A stretch of DNA of 64,000 nt. Source: GCA-2733415 sp049614485. GTDB taxonomy: Bacteria > Bacteroidota > Bacteroidia > Flavobacteriales > Flavobacteriaceae. The notes beneath the pieces were generated by a model. The model was given only the letters and a program-made list of their open reading frames with translations. It was not told the origin of the DNA and did not search any database. The position numbers were made by a program, and so were the translations under genes. Below are positions 19,314-26,819 of this stretch, piece after piece (position 1 is the stretch's first letter; the number at the start of each line of letters is the position of its first letter). The stretch lies in the NCBI GenBank assembly GCA_049614485.1, contig JBMZDR010000004.1, forward strand, positions 1-64,000, written 5' to 3'.

Positions 19314-19337
19314 AAACCCTTTGTTTTAAAGGGGTTT
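19314..19337. other. Hairpin next to the shared upstream element
   Basis: AAACCCTTT (19314-19322) pairs with AAAGGGGTTT (19328-19337) with one bulged G and a 5-nt loop. A comparable hairpin sits in the same relative place beside the other element copy (13032-13068). There it can be explained as a terminator; here no leftward gene precedes it. Confidence 0.4.
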
Positions 19338-19850
19338 TGTTCTTTTTTGTAAATTAGAGGTGATAGATTAGTATTTGTTACGTTTTAGGTTATATAAGTT
19401 TGTTTAAACAATATAATAGAGCACCAAAAAAGCATTTTGAGACATTGCTTAATAGTAAGTGTTAGCAGAAAAAAAATAATACCTACTCAATTGAATAGAT
19501 TAATTTTTTTCCAGGACTTAAACCTTATGTCTTTGTGTTTTGTTTAAAAGGTATAGTTTTTGTCAAGGTTTTAATAAAAAACACCCTAAGGCTATTATAA
19601 AAAAAATGATTAACTTTACTTAAGAGTTGGTTAAAAATAGTTGTTATTACAAAACCTCCCCGCGAACCACTCAAAATAGAACTTACCTATAAAATTATTA
19701 TTAGATAGCTTAAAATACTAGTTGGTTGTTTTCATTTGTTTGGATATAATAATAGATGTGTATTGACTTTAAGTCCTACGTATTCCTTTGTAAATAATAC
19801 GCCATAAGAATTCAAACTACTGTTACTAAGCACTTATAAGCACAAAAACT

Positions 19851-21101
19851 ATGAAGCGTAAATTGTTATTTATCGGTTTGTTTTTGTTTTGTTTATTGAT
19901 TGTTAATGCTCAAAAACACACAAATAAACATCAGTCTGTTAACGAAAAAGTAGAAAGTACTAAAAAGAAAAGCAACGGAATTATCTGGATTCCTGTTTTA
20001 GCTTCAAGTCCAGCAAATGGTTTTATGTATGGTGTAGCCCCAGCATTAAACTGGAAAATGGGAGAGTCAGATAAAACAAGTTACTCATCACTATTAGGTT
20101 CTTTAGTGTGGACTACCAAAAGTCAATTCTTATTTACCTTAAAAGGCAATGTTTACTTTCCAGAAAACAAAAGCTTTATCATGCAAGACATCCGTTATTT
20201 TGAAACGTCACAACCCACTTTTGGTTTGGGTACAGGTCCTAACACTTCAAAATTAGCAAGTAACGGTTTTCAATATGAAGATGAAAACTATACAAAAGGT
20301 ATTGATGAAGCACAAATGCTGGAATTTAATTTTCTACGTATTTATGAAACCTATTTTAGAAAATTAGGAGAAAAAGATTTTTATGCAGGACTGGGGTACC
20401 ATCTAGATGTTCACAGCAAAATTAAAGACAATCTTCTAGATTTAGAAGAAAATGTGCCAGTAGTTACAAGTCATTATGCTTATAGCACAAAATACGGTTT
20501 TAATCCAGAAAAGTACACTCTTTCTGGGGTATCGGTAAACTTTATGTATGATACACGAGACAATACTGTTAACCCACAAACTGGACGTTACGGCTTTGTA
20601 ACAATAAAATATAACCCAGAATGGCTAGGTAGTGACCAAGAGTCCGGTTCTTTATGGACAGAGTACCGCGATTATTTTACAATTGATAAAGAACGTCCTA
20701 GAAACCTATTAGCATTTTGGGTTTATGGAAGTTTTGAACTAGGAGGAGGGCATTTGCCATATATGAGTTTACCTGCATTAGGATGGGATCAATACGGACG
20801 TTCAGGTAGAGGTTATCCACAAGGAAGATTTAGAGGTCAATCACTCTTGTATACTGAAACCGAATGGCGTTTTCCATTGCAAAATGAAAAGGATAAATGG
20901 GGAGGTGTTGTTTTTTTTAACATGAATACCGCAACAAACAAAGACGCAGATATACAGGTGTTCAATTATATAAACACAGGTGTTGGAGCAGGAGTACGCT
21001 TTGTGTTAAACGAAAAGTCTCGAACAAACCTATGTTTAGATTATGCATTTGGAAATTATGGTGCTCACGGATTTTATTTGAGCGTTAATGAAGTATTTTA
21101 A
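19851..21101 (+). CDS. BamA/TamA-like (D15) outer membrane beta-barrel protein
   Basis: 416 residues. Signal peptide MKRKLLFIGLFLFCLLIVNA followed by a short polar linker and then a barrel without POTRA domains. Barrel hallmarks: paired amphipathic strands, SVNFMYDTRDNTVNPQTGRYG and the conserved R-G-Y/F-R-G region (GRGYPQGRFRGQSLLYTETEWRFP), as in the Omp85/D15 surface-antigen family. It starts the plus-strand cluster and ends 42 bp before the sulfatase, so the two are probably one transcript. It may export or import a sulfated substrate or product. That role is inferred from the neighbours. Confidence 0.85.
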   Translation: MKRKLLFIGLFLFCLLIVNAQKHTNKHQSVNEKVESTKKKSNGIIWIPVLASSPANGFMYGVAPALNWKMGESDKTSYSSLLGSLVWTTKSQFLFTLKGNVYFPENKSFIMQDIRYFETSQPTFGLGTGPNTSKLASNGFQYEDENYTKGIDEAQMLEFNFLRIYETYFRKLGEKDFYAGLGYHLDVHSKIKDNLLDLEENVPVVTSHYAYSTKYGFNPEKYTLSGVSVNFMYDTRDNTVNPQTGRYGFVTIKYNPEWLGSDQESGSLWTEYRDYFTIDKERPRNLLAFWVYGSFELGGGHLPYMSLPALGWDQYGRSGRGYPQGRFRGQSLLYTETEWRFPLQNEKDKWGGVVFFNMNTATNKDADIQVFNYINTGVGAGVRFVLNEKSRTNLCLDYAFGNYGAHGFYLSVNEVF

Positions 21102-21143
21102 TATGAATTATAAAAAAAATAATCAATTTTAAATCAATATATT

Positions 21144-22712
21144 ATGAAACACAAAACAATGTATTTATTAGCAATATTGCTTACTGCATCAATGAGTTTT
21201 GCACAAAAAAAAGACAGGCCAAATATTTTACTCATCATGGTAGATGATGTGGCCCAAAACGCACTCAGCGCCTATAGCCACGGTATGCAATATCCAACAC
21301 CCAACATAGACAGAATAGCTAATGAGGGTGTCTTGTTTACAGACCACTATTCACAACCTTCTTGTACCGCTGGTAGAGCTGCTTTTATTACAGGACAGAA
21401 ACCTGTGCGAACAGGGTTGGTTACCGTTGGACAACCAGGAAATCCGCTAGGTATTAAACCAGAAGATCCAACTCTAGCAGAATTATTAAAACCTTATGGT
21501 TATATGACCGGGCAATTTGGGAAAAACCACTTAGGTGATAGAAATGAACATTTACCAACAGTTCATGGCTTTGATGAATTTTATGGTAATTTATACCATC
21601 TTAATGTATCTGAAGAACCATATCAAGGCGACTATCCGAAAGACCCAGCATTTTTAAATAAGTATGGGCCTCGAGGTATTATAGAGTCATATGCATCAAA
21701 CACATCAGATAATACGATAGATCCAAGATTTGGAAAAGTGGGTATGCAAAGAGTAGAAGATACTGGCCCTCTCACAATAGAACGGATGAAGACTTTTGAT
21801 GATGAACTTGTAAATAGAACTAAAAACTTTATGAAAAGAGCAAAAGAAGCCAACAAACCTTTTTTCATTTGGCACGCAACAAGTCGTCAACATGTGTATA
21901 TTCACTTGAAGGATAAAAATAAGAATCTAGCTACAGATATTAGTACGGATTTAGATAAATTCGGTCATGGTCTTATAGAACATGATGGTCATGTAGGAGA
22001 TATTTTGGACTACATCAAAGAATTAGGTTTAGATAAAAACACGATAGTAATCTATACAACAGATAATGGTCCGGAACAAAGCACATGGCCAGATGCAGGT
22101 GTAACCCAATTTAGAGGAGAAAAAATGACCACATATGAAGGCGGTGTTCGTGCGCCGTTTTTAGTAAGATGGCCAGGTAAAATACCTGCCGGATTAAAAA
22201 GAAATGGTATTTCAGCACATGAAGATGTAGTACCTACTATAATGGCAGCTGTAGGAGAAACCAACATAATTGAAGACCTCAAGAAGGGTAAAAAAATTGG
22301 GGATAAGAACTTTAAAGTACATTTAGATGGGTATAACAATCTTGATTTCTGGACAGGTAAAACAGATAAATCAGCTAGAAATCATTTCTTCTATTATTAT
22401 GAGTCAGGATTAACTGCAATTAGAGTAGGCCCATGGAAAATGCATTTTTCCGTTAGAGAAAAATACTACACCAATATGACACAGCTCACCTTGCCGCAAG
22501 TTTATAATCTTAGAAAAGATCCCTATGAAAAATATGACGGTGCCATAAACTTCTTTATGGTAATGCAAAAATCTTGGGTACTGCAGCCTACATTAGGTCT
22601 TTTAAGAGATCATTTAGCATCTTTCAAAGAGTTTCCACCTCGTCAAAAAGGGGCTTCACTTAATGTTAACGAAGCTATAGATAAAATTATGACCTCTGCC
22701 ACTAGAAATTAA
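21144..22712 (+). CDS. Exported arylsulfatase (S1 sulfatase family), CTAGR active site
   Basis: 522 residues with signal peptide MKHKTMYLLAILLTASMSFA. Alkaline-phosphatase-fold sulfatase: N-terminal metal-binding PNILLIMVDD, active-site C74-T-A-G-R78 (PSCTAGRAAFITGQ) where Cys becomes formylglycine, GKNHLGD, and C-terminal metal and substrate motifs TTDNGPE and RGEKMTTYEGGVRAPF. The core position has Ala instead of the commoner Pro (CxAxR rather than CxPxR); both forms are known. It hydrolyses a sulfate ester in the periplasm or at the surface; the substrate is unknown. A gene for an FGE that could mature it lies three genes downstream. A terminator follows, then a gap of 57 bp to the next gene. 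Confidence 0.93.
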   Translation: MKHKTMYLLAILLTASMSFAQKKDRPNILLIMVDDVAQNALSAYSHGMQYPTPNIDRIANEGVLFTDHYSQPSCTAGRAAFITGQKPVRTGLVTVGQPGNPLGIKPEDPTLAELLKPYGYMTGQFGKNHLGDRNEHLPTVHGFDEFYGNLYHLNVSEEPYQGDYPKDPAFLNKYGPRGIIESYASNTSDNTIDPRFGKVGMQRVEDTGPLTIERMKTFDDELVNRTKNFMKRAKEANKPFFIWHATSRQHVYIHLKDKNKNLATDISTDLDKFGHGLIEHDGHVGDILDYIKELGLDKNTIVIYTTDNGPEQSTWPDAGVTQFRGEKMTTYEGGVRAPFLVRWPGKIPAGLKRNGISAHEDVVPTIMAAVGETNIIEDLKKGKKIGDKNFKVHLDGYNNLDFWTGKTDKSARNHFFYYYESGLTAIRVGPWKMHFSVREKYYTNMTQLTLPQVYNLRKDPYEKYDGAINFFMVMQKSWVLQPTLGLLRDHLASFKEFPPRQKGASLNVNEAIDKIMTSATRN

Positions 22713-22720
22713 TAATAATA

Positions 22721-22745
22721 GGGGTGCTTTTTTGCATCCCTTTAT
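22721..22745 (+). terminator. Terminator after the sulfatase gene
   Basis: GGGGTGC (22721-22727), loop TTTTTT, GCATCCC (22734-22740), with one G-T wobble, followed by TTTATTTT. It lies 9 bp after the stop codon. Read-through or a separate promoter is needed for the next gene. Confidence 0.7.
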
Positions 22746-22768
22746 TTTAAAAACACCTACAGTTTAGT

Positions 22769-23803
22769 ATGAAAATTTCTAAGTTAATTTTAGCGGTTAT
22801 TCTTTCGTCATACATCTTCGCTTGTAAAAATGATAACAAAACCGAGAGTATGTCAAGTTTAAATAGTAACGAGAAACAAGATCCGCTTCCATCTTTTAAT
22901 GAAGGGGCAACAAAAACAAGCATTATAGAATTTGTAGAGTCAATTGTAAATCCAAATAATAAAGACTTTGTAACACCAGCAGATCGCATTGTTTGTTTTG
23001 ATAACGATGGCACACTTTGGGTAGAACAACCTTTACCAACCCAAATCTATTTTGATTTTGACCGTATAAAGGGGTTGGCAAAGGAACAATCAGAATTAGC
23101 TACAACACAACCTTATAAAGCTATTGTAGACAATGACATGGCTACCATCAAAACTTTTGGAGTAAATGAATTAATCCAAATAGTTGGTACAGCACATCGT
23201 GTACATAATATTGATTTGTTTGATTCAATAGTTAAGAGTTGGCTGCTAAAAGCGAAACATCCTGTATTAAACAAACCATTTACCGCCTTGATTTATCAAC
23301 CTATGCTAGAACTATTGGATTACCTGCGTGCAAACGAATTTAAAATTTACATAGTTTCAGGAGGAAGTCAAGAGTTTATGCGTGTTTGGGTACCCAATGT
23401 TTATGGAGTTCCTAAAGAAAATATCATTGGCTCTACCTTTAAAAAAGAAGTAACAATTGTAAATGATAAAATAAATGTGTCGCAAACAAATAATTTTGAG
23501 TTTAATGATGATCATGAAGGAAAAGTAATTGCAATCAATACACTTATAGGTAAAAAACCCATTATGGTTGTGGGAAATTCTGATGGAGATTTGGAAATGA
23601 TGCAATATTGTGATACAAACCTATTGCCACATTTTCTACTCTATTTAAAGCACACCGATGCTGATCGAGAATTTTTATATGATAAGCATACCCTAGCAGG
23701 AAAATTAATAAAAGGAGAAGAGGTGGCTAAAGAAAAGAACTGGACAATTATTGATATGAAAACTGATTGGAATAAGGTGTTTCCAGATAATATTAAAGAA
23801 TAA
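22769..23803 (+). CDS. HAD superfamily phosphatase, predicted lipoprotein
   Basis: 344 residues. Lipoprotein signal with Cys19 (SSYIFACKND), so it is predicted to be lipid-anchored outside the cytoplasm. HAD motif I is FDNDGTLW with nucleophile D78 and D80; motif II is probably IVSGG; motif IV is VGNSDGDLEM. It resembles the phosphoserine-phosphatase-like (PF12710) branch. Exported HAD enzymes are less usual than cytosolic ones. It sits between the sulfatase and the DUF2490/FGE genes and may remove phosphate from the same substrate that the sulfatase desulfates, which is a hypothesis. The next gene begins 12 bp downstream. Confidence 0.85.
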   Translation: MKISKLILAVILSSYIFACKNDNKTESMSSLNSNEKQDPLPSFNEGATKTSIIEFVESIVNPNNKDFVTPADRIVCFDNDGTLWVEQPLPTQIYFDFDRIKGLAKEQSELATTQPYKAIVDNDMATIKTFGVNELIQIVGTAHRVHNIDLFDSIVKSWLLKAKHPVLNKPFTALIYQPMLELLDYLRANEFKIYIVSGGSQEFMRVWVPNVYGVPKENIIGSTFKKEVTIVNDKINVSQTNNFEFNDDHEGKVIAINTLIGKKPIMVVGNSDGDLEMMQYCDTNLLPHFLLYLKHTDADREFLYDKHTLAGKLIKGEEVAKEKNWTIIDMKTDWNKVFPDNIKE

Positions 23804-23814
23804 CTAAGATAGAT

Positions 23815-24486
23815 TTGAATATAGGAAAAATTAAAATGATGGCAGTTGTATGTTGCTTTTGGATTGCTTATAACAGTTATGCACAAGAGAATTACTTTGG
23901 GTCAATTCAAATAAATAAAGAGATTACAGACTCCCCTAAATGGAGTACTTCTGTGGTGGTGCATTGGAAACAATTTTATTCTGAAACTGGTTGGAATCGC
24001 ATTGGCGTTGATGGGGCTGTAAAGCGAAAACTCAATAACTGGTCAATCCTTGGAGGACTGGTAACCAACCTTACTTTTGATGAAACCATTGAAAATAATA
24101 CAGAAATACGACCTTGGTTGGCCATTGGTTTACACAATATAGTATATAAGAAATTCAGTTTAGATCAGTCTCTAAAATTAGAATGGCGTAACTTATTTTT
24201 TTCTGGCAACATAACAAATATTACTACAACAAGAACCCGTTATAAAATAAAACCTAATTATGAGTTTAAAAAAAACTGGAGTGCATTTACAAGTTACGAA
24301 TGGTATTTTCTTCCCAACACAGATATCGGGAACAGATTTGTAAGTTCAAGAGAATGGCGTTTGGGCGTCACAAAAAAATATTCAAAATTTAGTGCACAGC
24401 TGCAATATGTTAGAGAACGATTTTTTAATGAGTGGCAGTTAAATCAGTTAAACGGAAATACGCTATCGCTTACTTTTTTATTCTGA
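23815..24486 (+). CDS. DUF2490 family outer membrane protein
   Basis: 223 residues. The start is taken as TTG at 23815 because only this start gives a lysine-containing signal peptide (NIGKIKMMAVVCCFWIAYNSYA); the in-frame ATG at 23836 would lose it. The mature protein has alternating aromatic beta strands and the WRN/RTRY pattern of DUF2490 (for example EWRNLFFSGNITN, TTRTRYKI) and ends in Phe (LSLTFLF), as outer membrane barrels do. Function is unknown. It lies 12 bp after the HAD gene and 37 bp before the FGE gene, so it is very likely co-transcribed with them. Confidence 0.8.
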   Translation: MNIGKIKMMAVVCCFWIAYNSYAQENYFGSIQINKEITDSPKWSTSVVVHWKQFYSETGWNRIGVDGAVKRKLNNWSILGGLVTNLTFDETIENNTEIRPWLAIGLHNIVYKKFSLDQSLKLEWRNLFFSGNITNITTTRTRYKIKPNYEFKKNWSAFTSYEWYFLPNTDIGNRFVSSREWRLGVTKKYSKFSAQLQYVRERFFNEWQLNQLNGNTLSLTFLF

Positions 24487-24522
24487 AATTGTTAAAACAA
24501 ACTTTTAAAGTTATCTTTAAAT

Positions 24523-25722
24523 ATGAAAATTACAATTTATAAATTAATCTATTCTTTCATTTTTTTATGGGCCTTCTTTGGTTGTAAGAATGGACAGGAT
24601 AATCATGAAAATCAAGAAGTTAAAAAAGTAAAATATACTAATAAATATTGCTATGTACCTTCAGACGCTTTAAAAGGGAAACAGTATTTAGAAGAGAAAA
24701 TTTTAAAGCGTATTGATGACATTAAACCAAATGTAAACTCGTTAAATGACACTTCTGGAATGGTGCTCATAAATGGCGGAACATTCCAAATGGGGGCAGA
24801 TGTTCCTGAAAACCCTGAAAATATACCGAATACAGCCTTGGCACAGCCTGATGAGTTTCCGAAACATACTGTACAAGTTTCAAGTTTTTATATGGATGAA
24901 CACGAAGTTACAGTTAAACAATATTTAGAATTTGTAGAGGCTACAGGTTATAAAACAGTTGCTGAATATGATGTAGACTGGGACGAATTGAAACATCAAT
25001 TGCCAGAAGGGACACCAAAACCTGACGACGTTATGCTTAAAGCAGGTGCAATGGTATTCCATTATGTTTCTAGAGAAATTTCAAAAGATAATTTAGCAAA
25101 TTGGTGGTCGTTTGTTCAAGATGTCAATTGGAAAAACCCAGATGGAAAAACCCCTAAATTAGACGCTATTCTAAACCATCCTGTAACTCAAATTTCATGG
25201 TATGATGCTATGGCCTACGCAAAATGGGCTAATAAAAGATTGCCTTCTGAGGCTGAATATGAATATGCCATGCGCGGAAGTTCAGAAAACACAATGTATC
25301 CTTGGGGGAATGAAATGCTAACCAATACATCCGATAAAGGTAATTTTTTACAAGGTGATTTCCCTTATGAGAACACGAACGAAGATGGTTTTGAAAACGC
25401 GGCACCTGTAAAATCCTTTCCACCAAATGTCTACGGGCTATATGATATCGCGGGTAATGTTTGGGAATGGACTTTAGATTGGTATGGTGCAAATTATTAT
25501 GAGCTATTAAAAAACCGCAACACAATTGCTTTGAATCCATTAGGACCTGAAAAAACTAATGAAGTGTATAATGCCCATGCAACTAATAAGGTGGTAAGAG
25601 GCGGGTCTTTTTTGTGTAACGACAGTTGGTGTTCTGGTTTTAGAAATGCCAGAAGAATGAGATTAAGCCCTGACTCTGGTATGCAACATGTAGGTTTTAG
25701 ATGTGTACGAGAAGTGAAATAG
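24523..25722 (+). CDS. Formylglycine-generating enzyme (FGE/SUMF1), predicted lipoprotein
   Basis: 399 residues. Lipoprotein signal ending FFGC, so it is exported. The FGE-sulfatase fold begins at about residue 80 (MVLINGGTFQMGADVPEN, FYMDEHEVTVKQYLEFV), with NRLPSEAEYEYAMRG-like and NVWEWTLDWYG motifs. The catalytic pair of true FGEs is present: C365 and C370 in FLCNDSWCSGFR, spaced C-x4-C, followed by NARRMRLSPDSG and VGFRC. Many bacterial SUMF1-like proteins lack this pair. True FGE uses copper and oxygen to convert the sulfatase active-site Cys to formylglycine. Being a lipoprotein, it would act after export, on the nearby sulfatase. Confidence 0.9.
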   Translation: MKITIYKLIYSFIFLWAFFGCKNGQDNHENQEVKKVKYTNKYCYVPSDALKGKQYLEEKILKRIDDIKPNVNSLNDTSGMVLINGGTFQMGADVPENPENIPNTALAQPDEFPKHTVQVSSFYMDEHEVTVKQYLEFVEATGYKTVAEYDVDWDELKHQLPEGTPKPDDVMLKAGAMVFHYVSREISKDNLANWWSFVQDVNWKNPDGKTPKLDAILNHPVTQISWYDAMAYAKWANKRLPSEAEYEYAMRGSSENTMYPWGNEMLTNTSDKGNFLQGDFPYENTNEDGFENAAPVKSFPPNVYGLYDIAGNVWEWTLDWYGANYYELLKNRNTIALNPLGPEKTNEVYNAHATNKVVRGGSFLCNDSWCSGFRNARRMRLSPDSGMQHVGFRCVREVK

Positions 25723-25831
25723 TATACTCTTAAAATAAATTATGAATGGTCTGTCCTAAATTTACAAGACTAGGGCTATGGAGAATATAAGAGATATTTA
25801 AATGGAAAAGTAACTTTAAAAATTAAGAATT

Positions 25832-26413
25832 ATGGAAACACAATTAGAAAGTTTTGAAAGCACAATTAAAAAAACACTTAAAAATTGGTGGGTACCTTTA
25901 CTGACAGGAATCCTGCTGATTGGGACAGCAATCTGGACTTTTGCGTCACCTCTAACATCGTATTTAGCTTTAGCTATAATCTTTAGTCTGTCATTTTTAG
26001 CTTCGGGAATTTTAGAAATTTATTTTTCTATTTCTAATAGAGAACATATGAGTAATTGGGGTTGGAATTTGGCCTTTGGAGTTATTACAGCCTTAGTTGG
26101 AGTGATAATGCTTACAAACCCAGAAATATCAATGGTAACTTTACCGTTTTATGTTGGTTTTGTAATTTTATTTCGTTCGGTAATAGCAATAGGTTGGGCA
26201 ATAGACCTTAAAAACCAAGGTGTATTAAACTGGGGAAACCTTATGATAATGGGGGTGCTAGGTATTTTATTTTCTTTTATTTTATTGTGGAATCCCGTTT
26301 TAGGAGGTATGACTATAATATTCTGGACTGGATTTGCAATATTAATGTCTGGTATATTTAGTTTATTACTTTCTTTTAAATTAAGAAAAACTTATAAAGA
26401 GATGAACTCGTAA
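25832..26413 (+). CDS. HdeD family membrane protein (DUF308)
   Basis: 193 residues with six predicted membrane helices (for example WWVPLLTGILLIGTAIWTF, YLALAIIFSLSFLASGILEI, LMIMGVLGILFSFILLWNP) in the three-pair arrangement of HdeD/DUF308. In Escherichia coli HdeD is linked to acid resistance at high cell density; its mechanism is unknown. It lies 109 bp after the FGE gene on the same strand and before a strong terminator, so it closes the envelope cluster. Confidence 0.85.
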   Translation: METQLESFESTIKKTLKNWWVPLLTGILLIGTAIWTFASPLTSYLALAIIFSLSFLASGILEIYFSISNREHMSNWGWNLAFGVITALVGVIMLTNPEISMVTLPFYVGFVILFRSVIAIGWAIDLKNQGVLNWGNLMIMGVLGILFSFILLWNPVLGGMTIIFWTGFAILMSGIFSLLLSFKLRKTYKEMNS

Positions 26414-26426
26414 CTCGTATGAATAG

Positions 26427-26461
26427 AAAAAATAGAGTTGTTTTTTGTAACTCTATTTTTT
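26427..26461 (+). terminator. Terminator after the HdeD gene
   Basis: A perfect 13-bp stem, AAAAAATAGAGTT with AACTCTATTTTTT, 9-nt loop, starting 14 bp after the stop codon and ending in a T run. Confidence 0.8.
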
Positions 26462-26587
26462 GTAATTTTAGTAAGTGTAGCGTATTGTCTTGACAAAAAA
26501 AAATATCTGAATTGTAACTGTTAGTACAACCACCCATTTTATAATTCAAGAGGTATTACACAAAGAACATGCTAACTTGAGGCAAAA

Positions 26588-26599
26588 CTATATATAGTG
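26588..26599. promoter_or_regulatory. Perfect palindrome ACTATATATAGT
   Basis: A 12-bp perfect palindrome 221 bp upstream of the META lipoprotein start. It closely resembles the ACTATATATAAAGT part of the two shared adhesin elements and is followed by GTGATT and TTACG..CGTA. It could be a binding site, but a chance AT-rich palindrome is also possible. Confidence 0.3.
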
Positions 26600-26776
26600 A
26601 TTCTGACTTACGTTATTCGTATATTATGTACGGTTACAATTCAGATTTAAGGTTAAATGACGTTGTTGTGACAAAGCTTTTATCAAGGCTTCTCGGAAGA
26701 ATAAATGTCATTATAAATAGACGTTTAGGAGCAGAGTTTAATCCTTTAGGGGTAGTTAATAGGCGTACTTGCATAG

Positions 26777-26784
26777 TATTTTTG
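26777..26784 (+). promoter_or_regulatory. Promoter -7 box TATTTTTG
   Basis: Matches the Bacteroidota -7 consensus TAnnTTTG, 36 bp upstream of the META lipoprotein ATG. No clear -33 TTG at the best spacing. Confidence 0.45.
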
Positions 26785-26819
26785 CACTGTAAATTTAGAA
26801 ACCATAAAAAAAGAACAAT

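Larger units (their letters stand above)
19147..19850. other. 704-bp divergent intergenic region
   Basis: The gap separates the leftward T9SS protein gene (start 19146) from the rightward beta-barrel gene (start 19851). It contains the shared upstream element (19253-19298) and an adjacent hairpin (19314-19337). The remaining 500 bp are AT-rich with no convincing open frame, tRNA or repeat. The promoter for the rightward gene should lie in the last 150 bp, but no clear TAnnTTTG box was found. Confidence 0.6.
26414..26819. other. Intergenic region with terminator, palindrome and promoter-like box
   Basis: 406 bp between the HdeD and META-protein genes. It contains a terminator (26427-26461), a perfect palindrome ACTATATATAGT (26588-26599) with an imperfect TACG/CGTA pair nearby, and a TAnnTTTG box (26777-26784). 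A 65-codon open frame at 26626-26823 has no start context, no recognisable domain and overlaps the next start, so I do not call it. Confidence 0.6.

Noticed and set aside
19339..19850. Possible small RNA or tRNA in the long divergent gap
   Set aside because: No cloverleaf, no clear promoter-terminator pair and no conserved RNA motif could be recognised by eye.
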